In this document: piece by piece, positions 44,701 through 60,649 of the stretch
Layout: every line of letters begins with the position of its first letter
Position numbering within the stretch: the stretch's first letter is position 1
Assembly: GCA_034769895.1 (NCBI GenBank)
Contig: CM068369.1
Coordinates: 424,477,479 to 424,541,478 of the forward strand
Reading direction: 5' to 3'
DNA: 64,000 bases
DNA from: Magicicada septendecula
Lineage: Eukaryota; Arthropoda; Insecta; Hemiptera; Cicadidae
Made by a program: the position numbers and the translations under genes
Notes under the pieces: generated by a model
Told to the model about the DNA's origin: nothing
Databases searched by the model: none
Seen by the model: the letters and a program-made list of their open reading frames with translations, nothing else

Positions 44701-46448
44701 ATTGTTTAGAATTAAGGCAATCAAATGGTTCCAAAAAGTGTGCCAAATCTATGTAACTATTGTTTATGTTTTCTCTAAGGGGAGGGTTAGGGAAATCGGG
44801 AAGATAAAAAGGGTAAGGATCATTTATAGGTCAAGAACTAGGACTAAAGGTAAGGACAAAACTTCCTCCGGAAATAAGGGTAAATGGAGAAAACCAAGGC
44901 TCGCGTGGACAGGGGCGCGTCCCTGAAATAGACGAACCCCACTGGGACAAGTGGGGAACATCTATCCGCTACCACTTACTGTTTTATATTAACTTCCTAA
45001 TTTTAGAGTTATTTAGTTTATATTCAATTACCAAATTTAATGTATTCAAACAACTTAACATTTATTTATTAATTTCTCATGATCAACTTCAAATCTCATA
45101 AAATAATTTAAACTCATTAGAAAAAAAATTCAACCATATAACATTTAAATCAATCAAGGATATTTAAACAGTTCAAATTATTTTAATTAAATCAATTATT
45201 GAAAACACAACATTTTAATTACTTTCACCCATTGCAATAACTACAACTCATTCATTATCTTCTTCCAAATTATTTTTGTTATTTATTTAAGCTGCAAAAC
45301 ATTAATATTATTATTATCATCACAACAAGTTCTACTACCTACATACATTGGTTATCTAACATTTTATAATACATACAATTAAATTCACTACACTTATTTA
45401 CAATTCTTCATCATTGATTGCTCAGTTATATCACACTTCAATGTCCAAGGTTGCGAGGTCAAAACCATAAAACAATATAATTAAAATTGTTCATTTATGA
45501 ATTTCAGCCTCCATCATCAAAATTTAGTCTGGGTTTCAAATAACAATTTTCAATTTTATTTGCATTCCACATACGGTTATCTTGTGTATAGTAGCCATAA
45601 AATTTCAGTTTATTCATTTTACCATAATAATCATATACCAGGTCAACATTATTTATTTCTGTCCAGTCTCCATTAGTAGTTGTATTCATTATCAAGTCAG
45701 TTATTTTTTCATCATAAAGTAAATTATTATTATTTAAACATGTATCATAAAAACAATTCTCACTCTCTATTTTAACAGGTAAATACTTCAAATCATTTCA
45801 TATAGGTGTCCAGTCCTTGTTTGAATCTAACTCGCAGCCTAAACAATAAGAAGCATTACACACTGTGTTGAAATATTTATAAAGGAATGTCATGTTGTCG
45901 ACTGTGTCACGATTCTAAGAACTTTGCGTCTGTGTGACAACCACTCACAAATGCACAAGCACCAACATCTGTGGAGCGCCTAACACACGCTAAACGCAAG
46001 GCGCAAAACATGGCTTGATGCGATTTTGCCAAACACATGTTCTCAACATGCCGGAACCATGACTGTAAGCCACACCCATTTATGTGACGAAAGTAAAGGC
46101 AGTGAAAATTTTGTCGACATCCAACACACAGAAAAACACATGTGTTACCTGTACAGCCATTAAAACTTCGACAACGAAGGCTGCGAACGACGATGAAATT
46201 TGTTCGCGGGAAAGGCAGTGATGCCCGCCTGGATGTAACATCGAAAAGTAACAGTCTTCTTCCCAGTCAAATAACACCTTCAGACCGTGTGGTCATAAAA
46301 AATCTTAGCTCGAGCATATTAAGGTCGGCCGACCAAACAAGTGTACCAGAGACGTGTAAAGCAGTATAAATTAATAATATATACAGTAAAATCAGTGCGA
46401 AGTTTAATACGAGTGAACCACAATGTTTTGAACATCGAATTAGAGAAC
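41717..46448. repeat. Macrosatellite unit 5 (4732 bp)
   Basis: This is a complete monomer of the right-hand subtype, closest to unit 4 in the sites compared by eye (long A run near 45121, TAT codon in the minus-strand frame). No recognised gene. Confidence 0.95.
45504..45944 (-). pseudogene. Decayed coding fragment, unit 5
   Basis: The frame and stops match unit 3, with the TAT codon variant. Confidence 0.4.
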
Positions 46449-49400
46449 ACTGGGGGACGCGCCATGCGGTCGGCAGAACCGAAGCTGCACACGTAATTGT
46501 ATCCATTCAAATATATTATTATTTTAAATAAAAAGGGGGTAATTTGTATGTGTGTGTGTGTGGGCAAACTGGGTAACTTTCTTTAAATTAAGAAATAATA
46601 TAAGTAATAATGTCTGAGTAAATCTTTTGTTGTGGTGTAGATTTGAAAAGAAAATTAATAAAATGACAGTACAAGTTTGAATAGAAACATTTGTGAAACA
46701 AGTAAAATTAAAAGTAGTAAAAGGAAATCATAAATATAATGGTCTAATAAAATTTGAGTTGTTTTACATAAATGCGAGTTGAATATGTAACTGAGTTAAC
46801 CTTGAACCCTGCTTGTATTACGCCTTTCGTGCGACGGACTTTGTGTTGGAAGGTGAGTTATCCTGGGTAAGCAAATATTTAAATGGTATAAGTCTCTTAT
46901 TAATCTGAGTTAACACAGTTGGCGCATCTGAACGAGATCACTGGACTTCTCTGTTCGAGATCCCAACACCGAAAAGTCGAACAGATACGCACCACAGCGC
47001 ACCTCCCCTTCTAACATGTTTCCCCAAAAAATCCAAATCCCTGGCTTATATCATGCCAGATCCTCAACCGATATGTTCCCCCTTACATGCAAACTGTGTC
47101 GCCTTTGGAAAATACTGGGCGCATACATACACCTATAATATTTTCTAAACAAACTCATCCTTTAAAATTTAAGTTCAAAATCAGATTGTATCAAAACAAA
47201 ACAAAATCTCTTATCTGAATGGATTAAATATCTTTGTTATTATTACTGGAAAAAAAAACAAATAAATTGAATATATAATTAAAACATGAACTGCCTTATC
47301 TTAACATTTGATTATACATATATCCTAAACAATATAATTCAATAACGCTTTAATACGCATAAACAATAATACAATCAGAATTAATACAAACATCAATTTG
47401 ATGGCAGGCACCAAAAACATTTTTTTTTTCTACCCCCCTTTTAATCCCTTAATCCCTGATACCCATTACATATGCATGTGTTATGCGCTAGGCTTCTTGG
47501 CCTTTTCCAGCCTCATCCTAGCCGTAAACCACATCTCCCTCGTGACCTGTAACTGGGTCACCACCCATCCACACTCACTATTACCCCCCAGACTGTAGCG
47601 TCTAGTTGCTTTCACAAGGACTGATGCGGAAGTGGTGGACATTTTTTTCTTTTATTCCACCCCCATCCTTGCTTCGGCGTTACAATAAAATTCGGTATTA
47701 CACCTACTATTCTTAATTTATACACCCCTAATGGACTACCACCCCTATCTGGGTGAAAATAGCCCTGTTCCAAAATTTGGTAGATTCCCCAAAAAATAAC
47801 CCCCCTACTAAATCTAACAAACCACCGGGTTAACAAAATAAAACAAACCACAAGCCGGTTATATCAAGTAAAATTTATGATTTGCCATAATTAACTACTT
47901 TCACGGTCATGATCCGGTGAGGTCATGACCGCACTTAGGTGGAGAACCTACAGTTACAACATAAATTATAAATTGTCATTAATAAAATTTATATGAGCAA
48001 TAATATACACCTCTAAGTTTCCAGACACTATCTTAGCACAACCATTTCCTTTACATGAATATTTGTTTTCATCAATTATTATTTAATTTACAATTCCAAT
48101 TTGAATTCCAATGAAAATAAAGTTAAGTTCATTATTAAAATCATCTTTTCTATTAATTTAATTACCAAATTAATTGACTTATATTTAATTTCTCAAACTC
48201 TAAATTCATTATTTCAATCTTATTTGTTCGAAACAATTTCATTTGTTTTAATTACATTTTACAAAAGGACCCTACAAAAAATATTACCTCCATTCCATCA
48301 CAGGTGTTTCTTTTATTTCACAATAGGATTTTCCACTGGCAATGATTCAGCAGACTGCAACATTTTGTTATTGTCAATTCAGCATGCCTGTAGACATTAG
48401 TCACAACATACAACACCCCTGTTTCCATCAACAGTGGTCTGCCAGACTGGTGTTATAAACACAGTTATAAACACTCCTTCAGTCTAAACATTCTGCTTAC
48501 CTCACCTCTAATACCTGTACTTTTCTATAAATCTTTTAATGTTAACATATTTAACAAAGTCTATATATTACAGTTCAAGCCAAATATAATTTTAATTCAT
48601 TAATAAAATTAACCTTTTTAAATTATTTGTTTAATTTGAAAATTCTTTAATAATCTCCACTCAAAACAGTTTAACTTTAATTACAGCTATATCAAGTTAA
48701 TGTATAAAATATATAAAATTACAGTTCAATTTAAATAAAAATGAAGTTACACATCACCAGCCTACATATTATTAAGTTACTCCAGGGACGACTCAAATTT
48801 AATTTAATCTCTTCGTACATTCAAAACAATTTCCATTACTTTAACTACATTTATCAAAAACATTCTAATTAGTCTAATATTTCAGTTTTTCTTAATACTT
48901 CAATAAATTTTACAAACATTCCATTATTTGTTTCAAATCTCTCTTTAAATTCCTCCTCCACCATCGCATTCTTAATACCGTTATCCTCTACTCATAACTT
49001 AACGTAGCAGATACCACAAAATAATAATTAAACCTTTTGGTTACATTGCTTTTGTTTCAAAATATTTTCAAAAATTATTTTTTTTTTCTCTAACTACCCG
49101 TGAATAGGTTATATCTTATATGTACAGGATCATTGTTTATCGAGATGCGATTGAAGACAAACAGAACCCCACTTTTATGACAGTGAATAACTACCCTTCT
49201 AATGGTACTGAATTCTATACCTGTCGCCTTTTCCCGAAAATAATAAACAAACCACAACCACTAATCTACGACCTCATCTCAATAAACAATAATCCTATTA
49301 GCTTATACAGAAAATTTGTTTATCTCGTTTGTCTACTCAGCCACAAAACTTCTCTACCAACTATCTAATTAAGGGATGAGTTTACAATTCGTGAATAACA

Positions 49401-51186
49401 CCAGTTTTTAATTTTGAGGATTGCCCTAATGTATTGTTTAGAATTAAGGCAATCAAATGGTTCCAAAAAGTGTGCCAAATCTATGTAACTATTGTTTATG
49501 TTTTCTCTAAGGGGAGGGTTAGGGAAATCGGGAAGATAAAAAGGGTAAGGATCATTTATAGGTCAAGAACTAGGACTAAAGGTAAGGACAAAACTTCCTC
49601 CGGAAATAAGGGTAAATGGAGAAAACCAAGGCTCGCGTGGACAGGGGCGCGTCCCTGAAATAGACGAACCCCACTGGGACAAGTGGGGAACATCTATCCG
49701 CTACCACTTACTGTTTTATATTAACTTCCTAATTTTAGAGTTATTTAGTTTATATTCAATTACCAAATTTAATGTATTCAAACAACTTAACATTTATTTA
49801 TTAATTTCTCATGATCAACTTCAAATCTCATAAAATAATTTAAACTCATTAGAAAAAAAATTCAACCATATAACATTTAAATCAATCAAGGATATTTAAA
49901 CAGTTCAAATTATTTTAATTAAATCAATTATTGAAAACACAACATTTTAATTACTTTCACCCATTGCAATAACTACAACTCATTCATTATCTTCTTCCAA
50001 ATTATTTTTGTTATTTATTTAAGCTGCAAAACATTAATATTATTATTATCATCACAACAAGTTCTACTACCTACATACATTGGTTATCTAACTTTTTATA
50101 ATACATACAATTAAATTCACTACACTTATTTACAATTCTTCATCATTGATTGCTCAGTTATATCACACTTCAATGTCCAAGGTTGCGAGGTCAAAACCAT
50201 AAAACAATATATTTAAAATTGTTCATTTATGAATTTCAGCCTCCATCATCAAAATTTAGTCTGGGTTTCAAATAACAATTTTCAATTTTATTTGCATTCC
50301 ACATACGGTTATCTTGTGTATAGTAGCCATAAAATTTCAGTTTATTCATTTTACCATAATAATCATATACCAGGTCAACATTATTTATTTCTGTCCAGTC
50401 TCCATTAGTAGTTGTATTCATTATCAAGTCAGTTATTTTTTCATCATAAAGTAAATTATTATTATTTAAACATGTATCATCAAAACAATTCTCACTCTCT
50501 ATTTTAACAGGTAAATACTTCAAATCATTTCATATAGGTGTCCAGTCCTTGTTTGAATCTAACTCGCAGCCTAAACAATAAGAAGCATTACACACTGTGT
50601 TGAAATATTTATAAAGGAATGTCATGTTGTCGACTGTGTCACGATTCTAAGAACTTTGCGTCTGTGTGACAACCACTCACAAATGCACAAGCACCAACAT
50701 CTGTGGAGTGCCTAACACACGCTAAACGCAAGGCGCAAAACATGGCTTGATGCGATTTTGCCAAACACATGTTCTCAACATGCCGGAACCATGACTGTAA
50801 GCCACACCCATTTATGTGACGAAAGTAAAGGCAGTGAAAATTTTGTCGACATCCAACACACAGAAAAACACATGTGTTACCTGTACAGCCATTAAAACTT
50901 CGACAACGAAGGCTGCGAACGACGATGAAATTTGTTCGCGGGAAAGGCAGTGATGCCCGCCCGGATGTAACATCGAAAAGTAACAGTCTTCTTCCCAGTC
51001 AAATAACACCTTCAGACCGTGCGGTCATAAAAAATCTTAGCTCGAGCATATTAAGGTCGGCCGACCAAACAAGTGTACCAGAGACGTGTAAAGCAGTATA
51101 AATTAATAATATATACAGTAAAATCAGTGCGAAGTTTAATACGAGTGAACTACAATGACAATGTTTTGAACATCGAATTAGAGAAC
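46449..51186. repeat. Macrosatellite unit 6 (4738 bp)
   Basis: This complete monomer has a private 6-bp insertion (an extra ACAATG-like block near 51153). It carries the long A run of units 4 and 5 but the GAT codon of units 7 and 8 in the minus-strand frame, so it looks transitional or recombinant. No recognised gene. Confidence 0.95.
50236..50676 (-). pseudogene. Decayed coding fragment, unit 6
   Basis: The frame and stops match unit 2, with the GAT codon variant. Confidence 0.4.
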
Positions 51187-54100
51187 ACTGGGGGACGCGC
51201 CATGCGGTCGGCAGAACCGAAGCTGCACACGTAATTGTATCCATTCAAATATATTATTATTTTAAATAAAAAGGGGGTAATTTGTATGTGTGTGTGTGTG
51301 GGCAAACTGGGTATCTTTCTTTAAATTAAGAAATAATATAAGTAATAATGTCTGAGTAAATCTTTTGTTGTGGTGTAGATTTGAAAAGAAAATTAATAAA
51401 ATGACAGTACAAGTTTGAATAGAAACATTTGTGAAACAAGTAAAATTAAAAGTAGTAAAAGGAAATCATAAATATAATGGTCTAATAAAATTTGAGTTGT
51501 TTTACATAAATGCGAGTTGAATATGTAACTGAGTTAATCTTGAACCCTGCTTGTATTACGCCTTTCGTGCGACGGACTTTGTGTTGGAAGGTGAGTTATC
51601 CTGGGTAAGCAAATATTTAAATGGTATAAGTCTCTTATTAATCTGAGTTAACACAGTTGGCGCATCTGAACGAGATCACTGGACTTCTCTGTTCGAGATC
51701 CCAACACCGAAAAGTCGAACAGATACGCACCACAGCGCACCTCCCCTTCTAACATGTTTCCCCAAAAAATCCAAATCCCTGGCTTATATCATGCCAGATC
51801 CTCAACCGATATGTTCCCCCTTACATGCAAACTGTGTCGCCTTTGGCAAATACTGGGCGCATACATACACCTATAATATTTTCTAAACAAACTCATCCTT
51901 TAAAATTTAAGTTCAAAATCAGATTGTATCAAAACAAAACAAAATCTCTTATCTGAATGGATTAAATCTCTTTGTTATTATTACTGAAAACAAAACAAAT
52001 AAATTGAATATTTAATTAAAACATGAACTGCCTTATCTTAACATTTGATTATACATATATCCTAAACAATATAATTCAATAACGCTTTAATACGCATAAA
52101 CAATAATACAATCAGAATTAATACAAACATCAATTTGATGGCAGGAACCAAAAACATTTTCTTTTTCTACCCCCCTTTTAATCCCTTAATCCCTGATACC
52201 CATTACATATGCATGTGTTATGCGCTAGGCTTCTTGGCCTTTTCCAGCCTCATCCTAGCCGTAAACCACATCTCCCTCGTGACCTGTAACTGGGTCACCA
52301 CCCATCCACACTCACTATTACCCCCCCAGACTGTAGCGTCTAGTTGCTTTCACAAGGACTGATGCGGAAGTGGTGGACATTTTTTTCTTTTATTCCACCC
52401 CCATCCTTGCTTCGGCGTTACAATAAAATTCGGTATTACACCTACTATTCTTGATTTATACACCCCTAATGGACTACCACCCCTATCTGGGTGAAAATAG
52501 CCCTGTTCCAAAATTTGGTAGATTCCCCAAAAAATAACCCCCCTACTAAATCTAACAAACCACCGGGTTAACAAAATAAAACAAACCACAAGCCGGTTAT
52601 ATCAAGTAAAATTTATGATTTGCCATAATTAACTACTTTCACGGTCATGATCCGGTGAGGTCATGACCGCACTTAGGTGGAGAATCTACAGTTACAACAT
52701 AAATTATAAATTGTCATTAATAAAATTTATATGAGCAATAATATACACCTCTAAGTTTCCAGACACTATCTTAGCACAACCATTTCCTTTACAACATGAA
52801 TATTTGTTTTCATCAATTATTATTTAATTTACAATTCCAATTTGAATTCCAATGAAAATAAAGTTAAGTTCATTATTAAAATCATCTTTTCTATTAATTT
52901 AATTACCAAATTAATTGACTTATATTTAATTTCTCAAACTCTAAATTCATTATTTCAATCTTATTTGTTCGAAACAATTTCATTTGTTTTAATTACATTT
53001 TACAAAAGGACCCTACAAAAAATATTACCTCCATTCCATCACAGGTGTTTCTTTTATTTCACAATAGGATTTTCCACTGGCAATGATTCAGCAGACTGCA
53101 ACATTTTGTTATTGTCAATTCAGCATGCCTGTAGACATTAGTCACAACATACAACACCCCTGTTTCCATCAACAGTGGTCTGCCAGACTGGTGTTATAAA
53201 CACAGTTATAAACACTCCTTCAGTCTAAACATTCTGCTTACCTCACCTCTAATACCTGTACTTTTCTATAAATCTTTTAATGTTAACATATTTAACAAAG
53301 TCTATATATTACAGTTCAAGCCAAATATAATTTTAATTCATTAATAAAATTAACCTTTTTAAATTATTTGTTTAATTTGAAAATTCTTTAATAATCTCCA
53401 CTCAAAACAGTTTAACTTTAATTACAGCTATATGAAGTTAATGTATAAAATATATAAAATTACAGTTCAATTTAAATAAAAATGAAGTTACACATCACCA
53501 GCCTACATATTATTAAGTTACTCCAGGGACGACTCAAATTTAATTTAATCTCTTCGTACATTCAAAACAATTTCCATTACTTTAACTACATTTATCAAAA
53601 ACATTCTAATTAGTCTAATATTTCAGTTTTTCTTAATACTTCAATAAATTTTACAAACATTCCATTATTTGTTTCAAATCTCTCTTTAAATTCCTCCTCC
53701 ACCATCGCATTCTTAATACCGTTATCCTCTACTCATAACTTAACGTAGCAGATACCACAAAATAATAATTAAACCTTTTGGTTACATTGCTTTTGTTTCA
53801 AAATATTTTCAAAAATTATTTTTTTTTTCTCTAACTACCCGTGAATAGGTTATATCTTATATGTACAGGATCATTGTTTATCGAGATGCGATTGAAGACG
53901 AACAGAACCCCACTTTTATGACAGTGAATAACTACCCTTCTAATGGTACTGAATTCTATACCTGTCGCCTTTTCCCGAAAATAATAAACAAACCACAACC
54001 ACTAATCTACGACCTCATCTCAATAAACAATAATCCTATTAGCTTATACAGAAAATTTGTTTATCTCGTTTGTCTACTCAGCCACAAAACTTCTCTACCA

Positions 54101-55918
54101 ACTATCTAATTAAGGGATGAGTTTACAATTCGTGAATAACACCAGTATTTAATTTTGAGGATTGCCCTAATGTATTGTTTAGAATTAAGGCAATCAAATG
54201 GTTCCAAAAAGTGTGCCAAATCTATGTAACTATTGTTTATGTTTTCTCTAAGGGGAGGGTTAGGGAAATCGGGAAGATAAAAAGGGTAAGGATCATTTAT
54301 AGGTCAAGAACTAGGACTAAAGGTAAGGACAAAACTTCCTCCGGAAATTAGGGTAAATGGAGAAAACCAAGGCTCGCGTGGACAGGGGCGCGTCCCTGAA
54401 ATAGATGAACCCCACTGGGACAAGTGGGGAACATCTATCCGCTACCACTTACTGTTTTATATTAACTTCCTAATTTTAGAGTTATTTAGTTTATATTCAA
54501 TTACCAAATTTAATGTATTCAAACAACTTAACATTTATTTATTAATTTCTCATGATCAACTTCAAATCTCATAAAATAATTTAAACTCATTAGAAAAATT
54601 CAACCATATAACATTTAAATCAATCAAGGATATTTAAACAGTTCAAATTATTTTAATTAAATCAATTATTGAAAACACAACATTTTAATTACTTTCACCC
54701 ATAGCAATAACTACAACTCATTCATTATCTTCTTCCAAATTATTTTTGTTATTTATTTAAGCTGCAAAACATTAATATTATTATTATCATCACAACAAGT
54801 TCTACTACCTACATACATTGGTTATCTAACATTTTATAATACATACAATTAAATTCACTACACTTATTTACAATTCTTCATCATTGATTGCTCAGTTATA
54901 TCACACTTCAATGTCCAAGGTTGCGAGGTCAAAACCATAAAACAATATATTTAAAATTGTTCATTTATGAATTTCAGCCTCCATCATCAAAATTTAGTCT
55001 GGGTTTCAAATAACAATTTTCAATTTTATTTGCATTCCACATACGGTTATCTTGTGTATAGTAGCCATAAAATTTCAGTTTATTCATTTTACCATAATAA
55101 TCATATACCAGGTCAACATTATTTATTTCTGTCCAGTCTCCATTAGTAGTTGTATTCATTATCAAGTCAGTTATTTTTTCATCATAAAGTAAATTATTAT
55201 TATTTAAACATGTATCATCAAAACAATTCTCACTCTCTATTTTAACAGGTAAATACTTCAAATCATTTCATATAGGTGTCCAGTCCTTGTTTGAATCTAA
55301 CTCGCAGCCTAAACAATAAAAAGCATTACACACTGTGTTGAAATATTTATAAAGGAATGTCATGTTGTCGACTGTGTCACGATTCTAAGAACTTTGCGTC
55401 TGTGTGACAACCACTCACAAATGCACAAGCACCAACATCTGTGGAGCGCCTAACACACGCTAAACGCAAGGCGCAAAACATGGCTTGATGCGATTTTGCC
55501 AAACACATGTTCTCAACATGCCGGAACCATGACTGTAAGCCACACCCATTTATGTGACGAAAGTAAAGGCAGTGAAAATTTTGTCGACATCCAACACACA
55601 GAAAAACACATGTGTTACCTGTACAGCCATTAAAACTTCGACAACGAAGGCTGCGAACGACGATGAAATTTGTTCGCGGGAAAGGCAGTGATGCCCGCCC
55701 GGATGTAACATCGAAAAGTAACAGTCTTCTTCCCAGTCAAATAACACCTTCAGACCGTGCGGTCATAAAAAATCTTAGCTCGAGCATATTAAGGTCGGCC
55801 GACCAAACAAGTGTACCAGAGACGTGTAAAGCAGTATAAATTAATAATATATACAGTAAAATCAGTGCGAAGTTTAATACGAGTGAACCACAATGTTTTG
55901 AACATCGAATTAGAGAAC
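51187..55918. repeat. Macrosatellite unit 7 (4732 bp)
   Basis: This is a complete monomer. It shares with units 8 and 9 a 3-bp ACA insertion (TTTACAACATGAA near 52790) and the CCAGTATTTAA variant. No recognised gene. Confidence 0.95.
54974..55414 (-). pseudogene. Decayed coding fragment, unit 7
   Basis: The frame and stops match unit 2, with the GAT codon variant. Confidence 0.4.
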
Positions 55919-58900
55919 ACTGGGGGACGCGCCATGCGGTCGGCAGAACCGAAGCTGCACACGTAATTGTATCCATTCAAATATATTATTATTTTAAATA
56001 AAAAGGGGGTAATTTGTATGTGTGTGTGTGTGGGCAAACTGGGTAACTTTCTTTAAATTAAGAAATAATATAAGTAATAATGTCTGAGTAAATCTTTTGT
56101 TGTGGTGTAGATTTGAAAAGAAAATTAATAAAATGACATTACAAGTTTGAATAGAAACATTTGTGAAACAAGTAAAATTAAAAGTAGTAAAAGGAAATCA
56201 TAAATATAATGGTCTAATAAAATTTGAGTTGTTTTACATAAATGCGAGTTGAATATGTAACTGAGTTAACCTTGAACCCTGCTTGTATTACGCCTTTCGT
56301 GCGACGGACTTTGTGTTGGAAGGTGAGTTATCCTGGGTAAGCAAATATTTAAATGGTATAAGTCTCTTATTAATCTGAGTTAACACAGTTGGCGCATCTG
56401 AATGAGATCACTGGACTTCTCTGTTCGAGATCCCAACACCGAAAAGTCGAACAGATACGCACCACAGCGCACCTCCCTTCTAACATGTTTCCCCAAAAAA
56501 TCCAAATCCCTGGCTTATATCATGCCAGATCCTCAACCGATATGTTCCCCCTTACATGCAAACTGTGTCGCCTTTGGCAAATACTGGGCGCATACATACA
56601 CCTATAATATTTTCTAAACAAACTCATCCTTTAAAATTTAAGTACAAAATCAGATTGTATCAAAACAAAACAAAATCTCTTATCTGAATGGATTAAATCT
56701 CTTTGTTATTATTACTGAAAACAAAACAAATAAATTGAATATTTAATTAAAACATGAACTGCCTTATCTTAACATTTGATTATACATATATCCTAAACAA
56801 TATAATTCAATAACGCTTTAATACGCATAAACAATAATACAATCAGAATTAATACAAACATCAATTTGATGGCAGGAACCAAAAACATTTTCTTTTTCTA
56901 CCCCCCTTTTAATCCCTTAATCCCTGATACCCATTACATATGCATGTGTTATGCGCTAGGCTTCTTGGCCTTTTCCAGCCTCATCCTAGCCGTAAACCAC
57001 ATCTCCCTCGTGACCTGTAACTGGGTCACCACCCATCCACACTCACTATTACCCCCCCAGACTGTAGCGTCTAGTTGCTTTCACAAGGACTGATGCGGAA
57101 GTGGTGGACATTTTTTTCTTTTATTCCACCCCCATCCTTGCTTCGGCGTTACAATAAAATTCGGTATTACACCTACTATTCTTGATTTATACACCCCTAA
57201 TGGACTACCACCCCTATCTGGGTGAAAATAGCCCTGTTCCAAAATTTGGTAGATTCCCCAAAAAATAACCCCCCTACTAAATCTAACAAACCACCGGGTT
57301 AACAAAATAAAACAAACCACAAGCCGGTTATATCAAGTAAAATTTATGATTTGCCATAATTAACTACTTTCACGGTCATGATCCGGTGAGGTCATGACCG
57401 CACTTAGGTGGAGAATCTACAGTTACAACATAAATTATAAATTGTCATTAATAAAATTTATATGAGCAATAATATACACCTCTAAGTTTCCAGACACTAT
57501 CTTAGCACAACCATTTCCTTTACAACATGAATATTTGTTTTCATCAATTATTATTTAATTTACAATTCCAATTTGAATTCCAATGAAAATAAAGTTAAGT
57601 TCATTATTAAAATCATCTTTTCTATTAATTTAATTACCAAATTAATTGACTTATATTTAATTTCTCAAACTCTAAATTCATTATTTCAATCTTATTTGTT
57701 CGAAACAATTTCATTTGTTTTAATTACATTTTACAAAAGGACCCTACAAAAAATATTACCTCCATTCCATCACAGGTGTTTCTTTTATTTCACAATAGGA
57801 TTTTCCACTGGCAATGATTCAGCAGACTGCAACATTTTGTTATTGTCAATTCAGCATGCCTGTAGACATTAGTCACAACATACAACACCCCTGTTTCCAT
57901 CAACAGTGGTCTGCCAGACTGGTGTTATAAACACAGTTATAAACACTCCTTCAGTCTAAACATTCTGCTTACCTCACCTCTAATACCTGTACTTTTCTAT
58001 AAATCTTTTAATGTTAACATATTTAACAAAGTCTATATATTACAGTTCAAGCCAAATATAATTTTAATTCATTAATAAAATTAACCTTTTTAAATTATTT
58101 GTTTAATTTGAAAATTCTTTAATAATCTCCACTCAAAACAGTTTAACTTTAATTACAGCTATATGAAGTTAATGTATAAAATATATAAAATTACAGTTCA
58201 ATTTAAATAAAAATGAAGTTACACATCACCAGCCTACATATTATTAAGTTACTCCAGGGACGACTCAAATTTAATTTAATCTCTTCGTACATTCAAAACA
58301 ATTTCCATTACTTTAACTACATTTATCAAAAACATTCTAATTAGTCTAATATTTCAGTTTTTCTTAATACTTCAATAAATTTTACAAACATTCCATTATT
58401 TGTTTCAAATCTCTCTTTAAATTCCTCCTCCACCATCGCATTCTTAATACCGTTATCCTCTACTCATAACTTAACGTAGCAGATACCACAAAATAATAAT
58501 TAAACCTTTTGGTTACATTGCTTTTGTTTCAAAATATTTTCAAAAATTATTTTTTTTTTCTCTAACTACCCGTGAATAGGTTATATCTTATATGTACAGG
58601 ATCATTGTTTATCGAGATGCGATTGAAGACGAACAGAACCCCACTTTTATGACAGTGAATAACTACCCTTCTAATGGTACTGAATTCTATACCTGTCGCC
58701 TTTTCCCGAAAATAATAAACAAACCACAACCACTAATCTACGACCTCATCTCAATAAACAATAATCCTATTAGCTTATACAGAAAATTTGTTTATCTCGT
58801 TTGTCTACTCAGCCACAAAACTTCTCTACCAACTATCTAATTAAGGGATGAGTTTACAATTCGTGAATAACACCAGTATTTAATTTTGAGGATTGCCCTA

Positions 58901-60649
58901 ATGTATTGTTTAGAATTAAGGCAATCAAATGGTTCCAAAAAGTGTGCCAAATCTATGTAACTATTGTTTATGTTTTCTCTAAGGGGAGGGTTAGGGAAAT
59001 CGGGAAGATAAAAAGGGTAAGGATCATTTATAGGTCAAGAACTAGGACTAAAGGTAAGGACAAAACTTCCTCCGGAAATTAGGGTAAATGGAGAAAACCA
59101 AGGCTCGCGTGGACAGGGGCGCGTCCCTGAAATAGATGAACCCCACTGGGACAAGTGGGGAACATCTATCCGCTACCACTTACTGTTTTATATTAACTTC
59201 CTAATTTTAGAGTTATTTAGTTTATATTCAATTACCAAATTTAATGTATTCAAACAACTTAACATTTATTTATTAATTTCTCATGATCAACTTCAAATCT
59301 CATAAAATAATTTAAACTCATTAGAAAAATTCAACCATATAACATTTAAATCAATCAAGGATATTTAAACAGTTCAAATTATTTTAATTAAATCAATTAT
59401 TGAAAACACAACATTTTAATTACTTTCACCCATAGCAATAACTACAACTCATTCATTATCTTCTTCCAAATTATTTTTGTTATTTATTTAAGCTGCAAAA
59501 CATTAATATTATTATTATCATCACAACAAGTTCTACTACCTACATACATTGGTTATCTAACATTTTATAATACATACAATTAAATTCACTACACTTATTT
59601 ACAATTCTTCATCATTGATTGCTCAGTTATATCACACTTCAATGTCCAAGGTTGCGAGGTCAAAACCATAAAACAATATATTTAAAATTGTTCATTTATG
59701 AATTTCAGCCTCCATCATCAAAATTTAGTCTGGGTTTCAAATAACAATTTTCAATTTTATTTGCATTCCACATACGGTTATCTTGTGTATAGTAGCCATA
59801 AAATTTCAGTTTATTCATTTTACCATAATAATCATATACCAGGTCAACATTATTTATTTCTGTCCAGTCTCCATTAGTAGTTGTATTCATTATCAAGTCA
59901 GTTATTTTTTCATCATAAAGTAAATTATTATTATTTAAACATGTATCATCAAAACAATTCTCACTCTCTATTTTAACAGGTAAATACTTCAAATCATTTC
60001 ATATAGGTGTCCAGTCCTTGTTTGAATCTAACTCGCAGCCTAAACAATAAAAAGCATTACACACTGTGTTGAAATATTTATAAAGGAATGTCATGTTGTC
60101 GACTGTGTCACGATTCTAAGAACTTTGCGTCTGTGTGACAACCACTCACAAATGCACAAGCACCAACATCTGTGGAGCGCCTAACACACGCTAAACGCAA
60201 GGCGCAAAACATGGCTTGATGCGATTTTGCCAAACACATGTTCTCAACATGCCGGAACCATGACTGTAAGCCACACCCATTTATGTGACGAAAGTAAAGG
60301 CAGTGAAAATTTTGTCGACATCCAACACACAGAAAAACACATGTGTTACCTGTACAGCCATTAAAACTTCGACAACGAAGGCTGCGAACGACGATGAAAT
60401 TTGTTCGCGGGAAAGGCAGTGATGCCCGCCCGGATGTAACATCGAAAAGTAACAGTCTTCTTCCCAGTCAAATAACACCTTCAGACCGTGCGGTCATAAA
60501 AAATCTTAGCTCGAGCATATTAAGGTCGGCCGACCAAACAAGTGTACCAGAGACGTGTAAAGCAGTATAAATTAATAATATATACAGTAAAATCAGTGCG
60601 AAGTTTAATACGAGTGAACCACAATGTTTTGAACATCGAATTAGAGAAC
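55919..60649. repeat. Macrosatellite unit 8 (4731 bp)
   Basis: This is a complete monomer. It shares with unit 9 variants not seen elsewhere here: ACCTCCCTTC (one C lost near 56476), GACATTACAAG and AAGTACAAAATC. This indicates a recent duplication of these two units. No recognised gene. Confidence 0.95.
59705..60145 (-). pseudogene. Decayed coding fragment, unit 8
   Basis: The frame and stops match unit 2, with the GAT codon variant. Confidence 0.4.
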